Assembly: GCF_017872975.1 (NCBI RefSeq)
Contig: NZ_JAGGJP010000005.1
Location: 1-64,000 of the forward strand
DNA length: 64,000 bases
Direction: 5' to 3'
DNA from: Rubellimicrobium aerolatum
Lineage (GTDB): Bacteria; Pseudomonadota; Alphaproteobacteria; Rhodobacterales; Rhodobacteraceae
In this document: positions 43,076 to 51,902 of the stretch, one piece after another
How the letters are laid out: each line of letters begins with the position of its first letter
Position numbering within the stretch: position 1 is the first letter of the stretch
Made by a program: the position numbers and the translations under genes
Notes under the pieces: model-generated
Seen by the model: only the letters and a program-made list of their open reading frames with translations
Told to the model about the DNA's origin: nothing
Database searches by the model: none

Positions 43076-43669
43076 ATGGGACCACGCCCCCTCCGCTTCA
43101 AATCTACCCTGACGGCATTTCTCGCCGCAGTGTGGTTTTCCGCACCGCTCGCCGCCCAGGACGCCGCGCCCGCCGCGCCCATGCCCACCGCCGAGAGGGA
43201 GGCCGACCTCCTCCGCCAGCTCCGCGAGGCCGAGAGCCCCCAGGCGGCCGAGCGCGTCGCCGGGGAGCTGCGGGGCCTCTGGTCCCGCTCCGGCTCCGCC
43301 GCCATCGACCTCCTGCTGCGGCGCGGCCAGGACGCCCTCGAACAGGGCCGCCCCGAGGAGGCCGCCGAGCACTTCACCGCCGCCATCGACTGGGCGCCCG
43401 ACTTCGCGGAGCCCTATGTCGGCCGCGCCTCGGCCTTCTACCTGACGGGCCGCGCCGGCCCCGCCATCGACGACCTGCGGCAGGCCCTCGTCCTCAACCC
43501 CGACGACTGGGAGGCGCTCCAGGGCTTCGCCGCCATCCTCGACGAGGTGGGCCGCCCCGCCGACGCCCTTGAAGTCTGGCGCCGCGTCCACGACATGCAC
43601 CCGCAGAACCCGGAGGCGGCGGCGGCCGTCAGCCGCCTCGCGGCCGAGACCGAAGGCCAGACCCTCTAG
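43076..43669 (+). CDS. periplasmic tetratricopeptide-repeat protein
   Basis: 197 residues. Sec signal peptide (LTAFLAAVWFSAPLAA, cleavage near residue 27), then at least three TPR-like helical pairs: 'LLRRGQDALEQGRPEEAAEHFTAAIDWAPDFAEPY', 'GRAGPAIDDLRQALVLNPDDWEAL', 'GRPADALEVWRRVHDMHPQNPEA'. A protein-protein interaction role in the periplasm is likely; partner unknown. Divergent from the SCP2/lysophospholipase pair and 34 bases upstream of the helicase gene. Confidence 0.85.
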   Translation: MGPRPLRFKSTLTAFLAAVWFSAPLAAQDAAPAAPMPTAEREADLLRQLREAESPQAAERVAGELRGLWSRSGSAAIDLLLRRGQDALEQGRPEEAAEHFTAAIDWAPDFAEPYVGRASAFYLTGRAGPAIDDLRQALVLNPDDWEALQGFAAILDEVGRPADALEVWRRVHDMHPQNPEAAAAVSRLAAETEGQTL

Positions 43670-43703
43670 CCGCCCCCTGACGCGCAAAAGGCGCGGAGAT
43701 CCC

Positions 43704-46700
43704 ATGCAAGCCTCCCGCGTCACGGCCGTCCTCGGCCCGACGAACACCGGCAAGACCCATTACGCCATCGAGCGGATGCTCGCCCACCGGACCGGCGTCA
43801 TCGGCCTGCCGCTGCGCCTCCTCGCGCGCGAGGTCTACGACCGCATCGTCGCCCTGCGCGGCCCCTCGGTCGTGGCGCTGGTCACGGGCGAGGAGCGGAT
43901 CGTCCCCGACCGCGCCGCCTACTGGGTCTGCACCGTCGAGGCGATGCCCGACGGCATGGGCGCCGACTTCCTCGCGGTGGACGAGATCCAGCTCTGCGCC
44001 GACCCGGAACGCGGCCACGTCTTCACCGACCGCCTCCTCCACGCGCGGGGCCTGCACGAGACGCTGTTCCTCGGCTCCCTCACCATGCGGAACGCCATCG
44101 CGGGCCTCGTGCCGAACGTGCAGTTCCTCACCCGCGACCGATTCAGCACCCTCACCTACACCGGCCCCAAGAAGATCAGCCGGATGCCCGAGCGCGCCGC
44201 CATCGTCGGCTTCTCGGTGGAGAACGTCTACGCCATCGCCGAGTTCATCCGCCGCACGCGCGGCGGCGCGGCGGTGGTGATGGGCGCGCTCTCGCCCCGC
44301 ACCCGCAACGCGCAGGTCCAGCTCTACCAGAACGGCGACGTGGATTTCCTCGTCGCCACCGACGCCATCGGCATGGGCCTCAACCTCGACATCTCCCATG
44401 TCGCCTTCTCCGGCCTGCTCAAGTTCGACGGCCACCGGATGCGCGAGCTGGCCCCCGACGAGCTGGGCCAGATCGCCGGCCGCGCCGGGCGGCACACACA
44501 GAACGGCACCTTCGGCGTCACCGGCGAGGCCCCGGACCTCGACGCGGAGGTGGTCCACGCCATCGAGAACCACCAGTTCCGCCCCGTCACCCGCCTGATG
44601 TGGCGCAACTCCCGCCTCCAGTTCGGCAGCGTGAAACGCCTCCTCCAGACCTTGGAGGAGCGCACCGACGACCCCTGGCTCGGCCGCGTCCGCGAATCCG
44701 ACGACCTCGGCGCGCTCCGGGCGCTCGCGGGCGACGCCGAGGTGGCGGCCCGCGCCACCGACGGCCCCAGCGTCAAGCTCCTCTGGGACGTGTGCCGCAT
44801 CCCCGACTTCCGCGGCATCTCCAAGGGCGAGCACGCGGCCCTCCTCGGCCAGATCTTCAACTTCCTGCACGAGAAGGGCCGCGTCCCCGCCGAATGGCTG
44901 GGCGAATCCGTCCGCCGCATCGACCGCGCCGACGGCGACATCGACACATTGTCGAAGCGGCTGGCCTATATCCGCACCTGGACCTACGTGGCGCAGCGCA
45001 AGGGCTGGGTCGGCGACGAGGGTTATTGGCGCGAGGAGACTCGCAAGGTAGAAGACCGCCTGTCGGATGCGCTGCACCAGGCTCTGACGGAACGTTTCGT
45101 GGACCGGCGGACGAGCGCGCTCGCCCGGCGGCTCAGGCAAAGGGAGGTCCTCGTGGCCGAAGTCGATGACAAGGGCGCCGTGACGGTCGAGGGGCACGCC
45201 GTGGGCCGCCTCGAAGGGTTCCGCTTCCGCGCGGACCGCGCCGCCAACCCTGACGAGGCGCGCACCCTGCGCCAGGCGGCGGCCCAGGCGCTCGCGCCGC
45301 AGTTCCACCTGCGCGCCGACCGCTTCTACAACGCCCCCGACACCGAGATCGACTTCACGGAACAGGGCGGCCTCATGTGGGGCGAGCACGCCGTCGGCCG
45401 GCTCGCCAAGGGCAGCGAGCCCCTCAAGCCCGAGGTCGTGGCCTTCGTGGACGAGGAGGCGGGCCCCGAGGTCGCGCAGAAGGTGCAGCGCCGCCTCCAG
45501 CACTTCCTGGACCGCAAGATCGCCGCCGCGATGGAGCCGCTCCTCAACCTCGGGCGTGACGAGACGCTGACCGGCCTCGCCAAGGGCTTCGCCTACCGCA
45601 TGGTCGAAGCGCTGGGCATCCTGCCGCGCGGCGACGTGGCCGAGGACGTCAAGGCGCTCGATCCCCCCGCCCGCTCGGCGCTCCGCAAGCACGGGATCCG
45701 GCTCGGCCAGTTCACCGTGTTCCTGCCCGCGCTCCTCAAGCCCGCGCCGACCCGCCTGCGCCTCGTGCTCTGGTCGCTCTGGAAGGGGCTCGACGAGTTC
45801 CCCTCCGCCCCGCCCGCCGGCCACGTCACCGTGCCCGCGACGCAAGGCGCCCCCCAGGGCTTCTGGGCCATGGCCGGCTACCGCGCCGCCGGCGACCGCG
45901 CCATCCGCATCGACATGCTCGAACGCCTGGCCGACATGCTGCGCGACCGCGACTCCAAGGCCGGCTTCGAGGCCGCGCCCGAGATGCTGTCGATCACCGG
46001 CCTGTCGCTCGAAGCCTTCTCCAAGCTGATGGAAGGCCTGGGCTACCGCGCCGAGAAGGGCGAGCGTCCCAAGACCCGCGCGCCCAAGGCCGCCGCCGCG
46101 CCCGAAACCCCCGTGGCCCCGCCTGTCGAGGAGCCCCCGGCGACCCCGCCGCAGGAAACGCCCACCCCCGGCGAGACCCCGTCCGAGGACCCGTCCCCCG
46201 CGCCCGACGCGCCGCCCTCCGAGCCCGCCGAGGTTCCCCAGCCCGACATCCCCGACCCGATGCCCGGCAGCCCGCCCGGCAGCCCGCCCGACAGCCCGCC
46301 CGAGGTTCCCTCCGAGGTGCCGGTGGAGGAGCCCGCCGAGGCCCCCGCCCCCGCCCCGACCGAGCTTCCGGGCGACGTGCCGGCGGACCTGCCGGACCTG
46401 ACGCCGACCGAGATGCCGGGCTCCGACATCCCGATGGAGATGCCCATCGACTCGCCCCTGGAGATGCCCGGCAGCCCCTACGCCGGCTCCCCCGTCGAGG
46501 CCTCCGCCGAGCCCGAAGCCGAGCCCGCCGCCGAGCCGGCCGCATCCGCGCCCGCCGAGACGCCTGTGGAGACGCCCGCCGAGACACCTGTCGAGACGGA
46601 AACCTTCTACACCTTCACCTGGGGCGGCCGCGCCCAGCGCCGGCAGGGCGAGCGCGGCCCGCGCCCCGAGGGCCGCGAGGGCCGCGGCCCCCGCCGCGAC

Positions 46701-47057
46701 CCCGCAGCCCCCGCCGGCGAGCGTCCGCCGGGCGACCGCCCCCGCGCCGACCGTCCCCAGGGCGAGCGTCGCCCGCGCGAGGAGGGCCAGCCCGCCCGCC
46801 GCGACGAGCCGCGCGCCGACCGTGGCCCCCGCCCGGATTCCCGCCCCGACTCCCGCCCCGACCGCGAGGCCGGCAAGGCCCGCGCGCAGGGCGACCGTCC
46901 CGAGCGCGGCCCCCGCCCGGATCGCGGCCCGCGCTCCGACCGGCCCGGGGGCGGCCGCGCCCAGTCCTTCGAGGCCCACCCGCCCCGCGAGGACAAGCGC
47001 CGCATCGACCCGGACAACCCCTTCGCGGCGGCCTTGGCGGGGTTCAAGCCCAAGTGA
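43704..47057 (+). CDS. SUV3/MgpS-like superfamily 2 RNA helicase with long disordered C-terminal tail
   Basis: 1117 residues. The helicase core covers about residues 1-330: Walker A GPTNTGKT at 11-18, DEIQ box at 93-96, 'VGFSVENVYAIAEFIRR' and 'ATDAIGMGLNLD', and motif VI 'GQIAGRAGRHTQ'. SUV3-type C-terminal domains continue to about 780. The tail splits into a Pro/Glu/Thr-rich part (about 785-970, with GSPPGSPPDSPPE repeats) and an Arg/Gly/Asp-rich part (about 975-1095) with many RGPRPD/DRPRADRPQ motifs. SUV3 acts in RNA degradosomes; the basic tail suggests RNA or RNase partner binding. Forms an operon with the S4 gene 13 bases downstream. Confidence 0.9.
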   Translation: MQASRVTAVLGPTNTGKTHYAIERMLAHRTGVIGLPLRLLAREVYDRIVALRGPSVVALVTGEERIVPDRAAYWVCTVEAMPDGMGADFLAVDEIQLCADPERGHVFTDRLLHARGLHETLFLGSLTMRNAIAGLVPNVQFLTRDRFSTLTYTGPKKISRMPERAAIVGFSVENVYAIAEFIRRTRGGAAVVMGALSPRTRNAQVQLYQNGDVDFLVATDAIGMGLNLDISHVAFSGLLKFDGHRMRELAPDELGQIAGRAGRHTQNGTFGVTGEAPDLDAEVVHAIENHQFRPVTRLMWRNSRLQFGSVKRLLQTLEERTDDPWLGRVRESDDLGALRALAGDAEVAARATDGPSVKLLWDVCRIPDFRGISKGEHAALLGQIFNFLHEKGRVPAEWLGESVRRIDRADGDIDTLSKRLAYIRTWTYVAQRKGWVGDEGYWREETRKVEDRLSDALHQALTERFVDRRTSALARRLRQREVLVAEVDDKGAVTVEGHAVGRLEGFRFRADRAANPDEARTLRQAAAQALAPQFHLRADRFYNAPDTEIDFTEQGGLMWGEHAVGRLAKGSEPLKPEVVAFVDEEAGPEVAQKVQRRLQHFLDRKIAAAMEPLLNLGRDETLTGLAKGFAYRMVEALGILPRGDVAEDVKALDPPARSALRKHGIRLGQFTVFLPALLKPAPTRLRLVLWSLWKGLDEFPSAPPAGHVTVPATQGAPQGFWAMAGYRAAGDRAIRIDMLERLADMLRDRDSKAGFEAAPEMLSITGLSLEAFSKLMEGLGYRAEKGERPKTRAPKAAAAPETPVAPPVEEPPATPPQETPTPGETPSEDPSPAPDAPPSEPAEVPQPDIPDPMPGSPPGSPPDSPPEVPSEVPVEEPAEAPAPAPTELPGDVPADLPDLTPTEMPGSDIPMEMPIDSPLEMPGSPYAGSPVEASAEPEAEPAAEPAASAPAETPVETPAETPVETETFYTFTWGGRAQRRQGERGPRPEGREGRGPRRDPAAPAGERPPGDRPRADRPQGERRPREEGQPARRDEPRADRGPRPDSRPDSRPDREAGKARAQGDRPERGPRPDRGPRSDRPGGGRAQSFEAHPPREDKRRIDPDNPFAAALAGFKPK

Positions 47058-47070
47058 CGGGCGCGGCCAC

Positions 47071-47406
47071 GTGACCGGCGAAGGGCCGCGCCCGTCCAAC
47101 CGGCCGACCATCCGGCTCGACAAGTGGCTCTGGCAGGCGCGGTTCCTGAAATCGCGCAGCCTCGCCGCCAATCTCGTGGCCGAGGGGCGCCTGCGCGTGA
47201 ACGGCCAGCCGACCGACAAGCCCGCCCGCGCCGTGGGGGCGGGCGACGTGCTCACCTTCGCGCTGCACGGCCGCGTCCGCGTCGTCCGCATCCTCGACCT
47301 GGGCGACCGGCGCGGCCCCGCCCCCGAGGCGCAGGCCCTCTACGAGGACCTCGCCCCCGCCCCGCCCCCGCCCCCTGCGCTTGAATCCCCCGGGGGGCCG
47401 GGTTAG
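47071..47406 (+). CDS. S4-domain RNA-binding protein (Hsp15/HslR-like)
   Basis: 111 residues from a GTG start. The S4 domain covers about residues 13-70: '[33 protein letters not shown]' and '[19 protein letters not shown]'. The arrangement 'RLDKWLW-ARF-KTR' is that of Hsp15, which binds stalled 50S subunits carrying nascent chains. A proline-rich tail ends it. Lying right behind the helicase gene it forms an RNA-quality-control unit. No ATG alternative exists. Confidence 0.87.
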   Translation: MTGEGPRPSNRPTIRLDKWLWQARFLKSRSLAANLVAEGRLRVNGQPTDKPARAVGAGDVLTFALHGRVRVVRILDLGDRRGPAPEAQALYEDLAPAPPPPPALESPGGPG

Positions 47407-47438
47407 GTCACCCCCCGACCAGGAGAGACCCGACCCCC

Positions 47439-47774
47439 ATGACCTACGTCGTCACCGAGAACTGCATCGCCTGCAAATACACCGACTGCGTGGAGGTTTG
47501 CCCCGTCGACTGCTTCTACGAGGGCGAGAACTTCCTGGCGATCCACCCCGACGAGTGCATCGACTGCGGCGTCTGCGAGCCCGAGTGCCCCGCCGACGCC
47601 ATCCGCCCCGACACCGAGCCCGACATGGCGAAATGGGTCGAGTTCAACCGGAAATACGCCGAGCGCTGGCCCGTCATCACCCTCAAGAAGGACCCGCTCC
47701 CCACCGCCCAGGAGATGGACGGCAAGCCCGGCAAGATGACGCTGTTCAGCGAGGCCGCCGGCGAGGGAAGCTGA
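47439..47774 (+). CDS. fdxA: 7Fe ferredoxin [3Fe-4S][4Fe-4S]
   Basis: 111 residues. '[20 protein letters not shown]' binds the first cluster set and '[13 protein letters not shown]' the second, the FdxA pattern, with the characteristic long C-terminal extension '[21 protein letters not shown]'. Electron carrier in the cytosol. Strongly conserved in alphaproteobacteria upstream of carD, as here. AGGAGAG precedes the ATG. Confidence 0.96.
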   Translation: MTYVVTENCIACKYTDCVEVCPVDCFYEGENFLAIHPDECIDCGVCEPECPADAIRPDTEPDMAKWVEFNRKYAERWPVITLKKDPLPTAQEMDGKPGKMTLFSEAAGEGS

Positions 47775-48004
47775 CCGCCCCGGAGCCGCGACCCGCCCCG
47801 GAGCCCCGCCCCGCAGCCCCGCCCGCGCGCCGCCCTTCCCCGGCGCGCGCCGATCTGCTATGCTCACGCGCAAATGACGGGCAGGCGCACTTGAAACCTC
47901 CGATTCGGCCACCCACCTGAAGCGGGACATCGTTTCGGTTGGGTAACGCATCGCCGCAGGCCGCGCCTGTCCCGGCGTCCGTCGCAGTTCCTGGAAGGAT
48001 CCCC

Positions 48005-48514
48005 ATGACCAAGACCAAGAAGAGCGAGTTCCGCCCCGACGACTTCGTCGTCTACCCCGCCCATGGCGTCGGCAAGATCGTCTCGGTCGAGGAGCAGGAG
48101 GTCGGCGGCTTCAAGCTCGAACTCTTCGTCATCTCCTTCGAGAAGGACAAGATGACCCTGCGCGTGCCCACCAACAAGGCGGCCGAGGCGGGCCTGCGCC
48201 CGTTGGCCAACGCCGACACGGTGGCCCATGCGATGAAGACGCTCAAGGGCAAGGCCAAGGTCAAGAAGGCCATGTGGTCCCGCCGGGCGCAGGAGTACGA
48301 GCAGAAGATCAACTCGGGCGACCTCATCGCCATCGCCGAGGTGGTGCGCGACCTGCACCGCGCCGACGACCAGCGCGAGCAGAGCTACAGCGAGCGCCAG
48401 CTCTACGAGGCCGCGCTGGAGCGCCTGACGCGCGAGATCGCCGCCGTCGCCGGCCGCGACGAGAAGGCGGCGGGCAAGGAGATCGAGGACGTCCTCGTCG
48501 GCCGCGCCGCCTGA
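48005..48514 (+). CDS. carD: CarD-family transcriptional regulator
   Basis: 169 residues. The CarD/TRCF RNA-polymerase-interacting domain is at about 8-65: 'FRPDDFVVYPAHGVGKIVSVEEQEVGG', 'KMTLRVPTNKA'. The helical DNA-binding C-domain follows with 'MWSRRAQEYEQKINSGDLIAIAEVVRDLHR'. CarD stabilises open complexes at rRNA and other promoters; in Rhodobacterales it is widely essential. The start MTKTKKSEF is preceded by GGAAGGA; the 22-codon longer frame is disfavoured. Confidence 0.95.
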   Translation: MTKTKKSEFRPDDFVVYPAHGVGKIVSVEEQEVGGFKLELFVISFEKDKMTLRVPTNKAAEAGLRPLANADTVAHAMKTLKGKAKVKKAMWSRRAQEYEQKINSGDLIAIAEVVRDLHRADDQREQSYSERQLYEAALERLTREIAAVAGRDEKAAGKEIEDVLVGRAA

Positions 48515-48541
48515 TCCTTCCCCCGTCGTCCTCGCCCGTCC

Positions 48542-48570
48542 GGCCGCGCCCCCTCCCGAGGCGCGGCCTT
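48542..48570 (+). terminator. rho-independent-type terminator after carD
   Basis: GGCCGCGCC and GGCGCGGCC form a perfect 9-bp stem with a 9-base loop, followed by TTCTT. The T-tract is interrupted, so termination may be partial. Confidence 0.7.
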
Positions 48571-48588
48571 CTTCGTGGCCCCCGCCGA

Positions 48589-48650
48589 GGGGGGCTCTGC
48601 CCCCCGTCTCCTGCGGAGACTCCCCCCGGGATATTTGGAGCCAAAGAAGG
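48589..48650. repeat. intergenic repeat, family A (copy 2)
   Basis: GGGGGGCTCTGCCCCCC arm at the left, then CCCCCCGGGATATTTGGAGC and CAAAGAAGG on the right; inverse orientation to copy 1. Same architecture as 51903-51957. Confidence 0.75.
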
Positions 48651-48896
48651 GCCAGGGACGCGCGCGGCAGGGCGGCGCGCGCCCGGTGCGGTCCCGTGCT
48701 TCCCCGGACGGGGGCCCGCCACGGCCGCGCCGGCCCGTGGACGCGGTGGCGGGCGGGCGGCCCGCCCTCCCCCTGTCCCGCCCCGTCCCGGCGTCCTCCA
48801 CCCCGCAGGGTGCGCGTCTCGCGCACCATCCGCACCCGGCCCCTCGTCCCCCGAACTGCCCCGCCCTTGCGCGCGCGTGACGCGGCGGGCGGGGGC

Positions 48897-48963
48897 GTTG
48901 CGCGGATCGCGCCCGAGCGTTCGTTGCTGTCAGGCGGCGTTAACGTCTCCCTGCGATTCTCTC
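48897..48963. repeat. intergenic repeat, family C (copy 1)
   Basis: About 67 bases similar to 52169-52236. Shared core: GAGCG(T/C)TCGTTGCT, TC(A/G)G(G/A)CGGCGTTAACG and CTCC(C/G)TGCGAT. The centre GGCGTTAACG(T/C)C is palindromic. On the minus strand both copies can read LTP(P/S)DSNERSG. Meaning unknown. Confidence 0.75.
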
Positions 48964-49293
48964 TCCCGCACGACCACACCAGCGGCTCCCCGCCGCACGG
49001 CCCGGCTCGCGTCCGCAGGGGCGGCCAGCCGGCACCGACGGCGGGGGGCGGAAAGGAGAGACAAGGACGAAGGGACGCCCACCCAGGGAAGGGGGGCTCG
49101 GACGAACGCGATGGGCCAGCAGCGGCCAGATACCCGGCCCGGGAGAGCGAGGCGCCATCGGCGCCCTCCCGCGATGCCACTGAGACCCAGCCCGCTCAAT
49201 AGCGGCCGGTGCCCTGCCCTCGCGCGCCCCGCCGCGCCCGGGCCAGGGTAAACCCGGAGGCTTCGCGGGGATTTAGTCTGTGCGGAACCGCCC

Positions 49294-49350
49294 CCTCTTC
49301 CGACCCCAAATGTCCCGGGGCGAGCCGCGCCAGCGGCGAGGGGCAGCGCC
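49294..49350. repeat. intergenic repeat, family A (copy 3, degenerate)
   Basis: CTCTTCCGACCCCAAATGTC followed by CCGGGG, same orientation as copy 1, with a weaker right arm (GGCGAGGGGCAGCGCC). Confidence 0.6.
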
Positions 49351-49371
49351 GCTCCTTCCCCCGAAGACGCG

Positions 49372-49395
49372 AAAGGCCCCGCCAACGGCGAGGCC
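49372..49395 (-). terminator. terminator-like hairpin after rpmB
   Basis: On the minus strand GGCCTCGCC-GTT-GGCGGGGCC pairs over nine positions (one G-T), followed by TTT. It stands 25 bases after the rpmB stop. The T-tract is short. Confidence 0.6.
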
Positions 49396-49420
49396 CCTGC
49401 ATCGGATCGACCCGAAGGCG

Positions 49421-49714
49421 TCAGGCGGCCGGAGCCGCCGCCAGCTTCGCGATCTCCTTCTTGATCGCCAGCGCGTCCGAGGACAGCTCCTCGTCCTTGG
49501 CCTTCTTCAGGAAGGCGTCGAGCCCGCCGCGATGATCCACCGACCGCAGCGCGTGGTTCGAGATCCGCAGGCGGAAGGACCGGCCCAGCGATTCCGATTC
49601 CAGCGTCACGTCCTGCAGGTTGGGCAGGTAGCGGCGCTTGGTCTTGTTGTTGGCGTGGGACACGTTGTTGCCCACCATCGGGCCTTTCCCGGTCAGCTCG
49701 CACTTGCGCGACAT
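49421..49714 (-). CDS. rpmB: 50S ribosomal protein L28
   Basis: 97 residues. '[34 protein letters not shown]' and '[23 protein letters not shown]' are unmistakable bL28, with the extended C-terminus common in alphaproteobacteria. Component of the large ribosomal subunit. Start trimmed to MSRKCEL. Solitary gene, with L33 or others absent nearby. Confidence 0.98.
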   Translation of the reverse strand: MSRKCELTGKGPMVGNNVSHANNKTKRRYLPNLQDVTLESESLGRSFRLRISNHALRSVDHRGGLDAFLKKAKDEELSSDALAIKKEIAKLAAAPAA

Positions 49715-49845
49715 GGCGTTCGTCCTTTGGCAATAGGCCGCGGGACCGCGGCGCGTCATGGGTGGCACCCCGCCCAGGGGCGCCTGAAACAGGTCCGAGG
49801 CCCTTAAGCCCTCCACGAGGCGAGGTCAAGCATGGAACGGGCGGC

Positions 49846-50028
49846 CTAGCCCTCGCGCGGGTCCTCCTCGGTCCCCTCGACGATGCGGAACTCCTCGGCG
49901 CCGTCCCAGCCCCGGATCCAGGCGTCGTGCGCCGGGCTGCCCTGCGGATAGGGGCAGTCGCCCCGCGCCACGCCGCGCTCGCAGGCGTCGCGCCCTTCCT
50001 CGTAGGGATCGCCGCTCATCGGCTCCAT
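49846..50028 (-). CDS. second small RMF-like (RMF/CrpP family) protein
   Basis: 60 residues from ATG at 50028 (GGAGGAG upstream). 'DPYEEGRDACERGVARGDCPYP' followed by 'HDAWIRGWDGAEE' fits the G-x3-A-C ... C-P-Y-P ... W-x2-G-W pattern of the family more closely to the Cys-containing alphaproteobacterial type. Acidic, unlike basic RMF, so ribosome binding is not assured. It lies behind rpmB on the same strand. Compare the member at 24380-24565. Confidence 0.7.
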   Translation of the reverse strand: MEPMSGDPYEEGRDACERGVARGDCPYPQGSPAHDAWIRGWDGAEEFRIVEGTEEDPREG

Positions 50029-50085
50029 CCTCGCGCCCTCCTCCAGCCCGACCGCCACCTAGCGCGCCCGCCCGCCCGCGCCACG

Positions 50086-50868
50086 TCAGGCTCCATCCCC
50101 CGGCCGCTCCGGCAGCCGCGCCGCCCTGTCCCGCGCCCGCGCCGCCAGCCCCGGCCGCCGTCCCTCGGCCCGCGCCGCGAGCCGCAGCCACCAGCCGCGC
50201 GAGCCCGCCCGCGCCGCCCGGTGCGCCGCCCGGATCGCCGCGCCGGTCGTCCGACGCGCCCCCGCCTCCTCCTGCACGACGCGCATCCCGCCCGCGCCCC
50301 GCAGCACGCGGATCGCCGGATGTCCGCCGAACCCCAGCCGCACGCGCGCCAACCCCGGGAACAGCCGCGACACCGCGTCGGCATGGCGGAGGTCCTCCGC
50401 CACGAAGGGATCGAAGACCAGCAGCCCCCGCAGCCCCGGCATCGCCGAAAGCGCCCCCAGCCGCTCGTCCCAGGCCCCCGCCTCCCCCCGATACCGCCCG
50501 TCCCAGGCCGCCACCGGCGACACCTGCGGCGACACCACCACCGCCTGCCGCAGCCCCAGCGCCCCCGCGAGGCGCAGCGCCCCGTAGCCCCCCATCGAGA
50601 ACCCCAGCGCCTGCGCCCGCCCGGCGCGGACCCCCGCCAGCGCCGCCTCCAGCGCCCGCGTCTCCCCGTTCACGAACCAGTCGTTCGCCCGCGTCTTGAT
50701 CGCCAGTTGCGAGAACCCCTGCCGCGCGAAGCCCGTCGAGTGGTCGTCCGGGCTGAACCCCCCGCGCCCGTCGCGGCGGTAGTCGAAGGTGACGATCATC
50801 CGGTCCGACCGCCCGCGCAGCAGCACCGCGCGCAAGGCGTCGCCGTCGAACACCACCTCCGGGCTCAC
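50086..50868 (-). CDS. alpha/beta hydrolase-fold protein coupled to meaB
   Basis: 260 residues from a GTG that overlaps the meaB stop (GTGA). Nucleophile elbow GFSMGGYGALRLAG near residue 95, strand 'RMIVTFDYRRDGRGGFSP' before it, and 'LLVFDPFVAEDLRHA' and 'GFGGHPAIRVL' that may carry the acid and His. The C-terminal 70 residues are an Arg/Ala-rich helical tail. It is not one of the well-known lipase groups; similar proteins are annotated only as hydrolases. Translational coupling suggests function with MeaB or B12 metabolism, but nothing specific can be read. Confidence 0.72.
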   Translation of the reverse strand: MSPEVVFDGDALRAVLLRGRSDRMIVTFDYRRDGRGGFSPDDHSTGFARQGFSQLAIKTRANDWFVNGETRALEAALAGVRAGRAQALGFSMGGYGALRLAGALGLRQAVVVSPQVSPVAAWDGRYRGEAGAWDERLGALSAMPGLRGLLVFDPFVAEDLRHADAVSRLFPGLARVRLGFGGHPAIRVLRGAGGMRVVQEEAGARRTTGAAIRAAHRAARAGSRGWWLRLAARAEGRRPGLAARARDRAARLPERPGDGA

Positions 50869-51830
50869 GCGCCCCCCAGCGCCCGCCGCGCCGCCTCGGG
50901 CGGGGACAGCCGCCCCGCCGCCACCGCCTCGCGCAGGTCGCCCGCCAGCCGCCCGTCGCGGTGCAGCCGCGCCAGCGCCAGCGCCATGAACTCCGCCTCG
51001 AACCAGCGCAGCCGCTGCTCGGCCCGCAACCGCTGGAGGTGCCCCTCGTCCCGCCGCCAGGACCACAGCCGCTCCACCGCGTCCCAGGCCTCCGCCAGCC
51101 CCGCCCCGGTCAGCGCCGAGACGGTCATCACGCGCGGATACCCCTCCGGGTCCATCGCCCGCCGCCGCATCAGCCGCAGCGCGGACGCATAATCCCCCTG
51201 CGTGTGCGCCGCCGCCGCCGGGTCGCGGTCGGCCTTGTTCACCAGGATGAGGTCGGCGGCCTCCATCACCCCGCGCTTCACCCCTTGCAGGTCGTCGCCC
51301 CCGTGCGGCGCCAGCACCAGCGCGAAGACGTCCGTCATCTCCGCCACCAGCGTCTCGGACTGGCCCACCCCCACGGTCTCCACGATCACCACGTCGAACC
51401 CCGCCGCCTCGCAGAGCCGCACCGCCTCGCGCGTGCGCCGCGCGACGCCGCCCAGCTGCCCCCCGGCGGGCGAGGGCCGGATGAACGCGCCCCCCTCGCG
51501 CGACAGCCGCTCCATCCGGGTCTTGTCCCCCAGGATCGACCCGCCCGAGCGCTGCGAGGACGGGTCCACCGCCAGCACCGCCACCCGGCTCCCCCGCCCG
51601 GCGAGGCGCATCCCCAGCGCCTCGATCAGCGTGGACTTCCCCGCCCCCGGCGTCCCCGACATCCCCAGCCGCAGCGCGCACGGTCCCTCGGGCAGCGTCG
51701 CCATCAGCGCCTCGGCGCGGGGCCGATGGTCCTCGCGCGCGCTCTCGACCAGGGTGATCGCGCGGGCGAGCGCGCGGCGGTCGCCCCGGGCGACGGCGGC
51801 GGCGAGGGTCTGGGGGTCGGTCATCTCCAT
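50865..51830 (-). CDS. meaB: methylmalonyl-CoA mutase-associated GTPase (MeaB/ArgK)
   Basis: 321 residues, G3E-family GTPase. Walker A GTPGAGKS at 59-66, 'VLAVDPSSQRSGGSILGDKTRM' (switch I region), 'VIVETVGVGQSE' (Walker B/switch II) and 'LVNKADRD' (base recognition). It protects and reloads the B12 cofactor of methylmalonyl-CoA mutase. The mutase is not in the window. Start at MEMTDPQ or two codons later (MTDPQ); both lack a strong ribosome-binding site. Confidence 0.94.
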   Translation of the reverse strand: MEMTDPQTLAAAVARGDRRALARAITLVESAREDHRPRAEALMATLPEGPCALRLGMSGTPGAGKSTLIEALGMRLAGRGSRVAVLAVDPSSQRSGGSILGDKTRMERLSREGGAFIRPSPAGGQLGGVARRTREAVRLCEAAGFDVVIVETVGVGQSETLVAEMTDVFALVLAPHGGDDLQGVKRGVMEAADLILVNKADRDPAAAAHTQGDYASALRLMRRRAMDPEGYPRVMTVSALTGAGLAEAWDAVERLWSWRRDEGHLQRLRAEQRLRWFEAEFMALALARLHRDGRLAGDLREAVAAGRLSPPEAARRALGGA

Positions 51831-51902
51831 GCCGCCAGGAATACCGCGCGCCTCCGCGCTGTCCAGCCGGGCAGGGACCGCCGCTGAAGACTGGCGTCGC
51901 AG

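Larger units (their letters stand above)
48515..49420. other. 906-base gene-free region rich in repeats
   Basis: Between carD and rpmB no frame shows a credible protein. Besides the two terminators it contains repeat family A twice (48589-48650, 49294-49350) and repeat family C once (48897-48963). The frames that cross it on both strands are Arg/Pro/Gly-rich shadows. Confidence 0.6.

Noticed and set aside
43629-47291. A 1220-residue antisense open frame, longer than the helicase gene it covers
   Set aside because: No domain is visible, the composition is Gly/Ala/Leu/Val/Arg/His-rich throughout, and the plus strand encodes a helicase with intact motifs; lack of stops is expected from GC content.
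48515-49420. Small protein genes in the carD-rpmB spacer
   Set aside because: All frames are Arg/Pro/Gly-rich, overlap terminators and repeats, and lack a ribosome-binding site with a plausible start.
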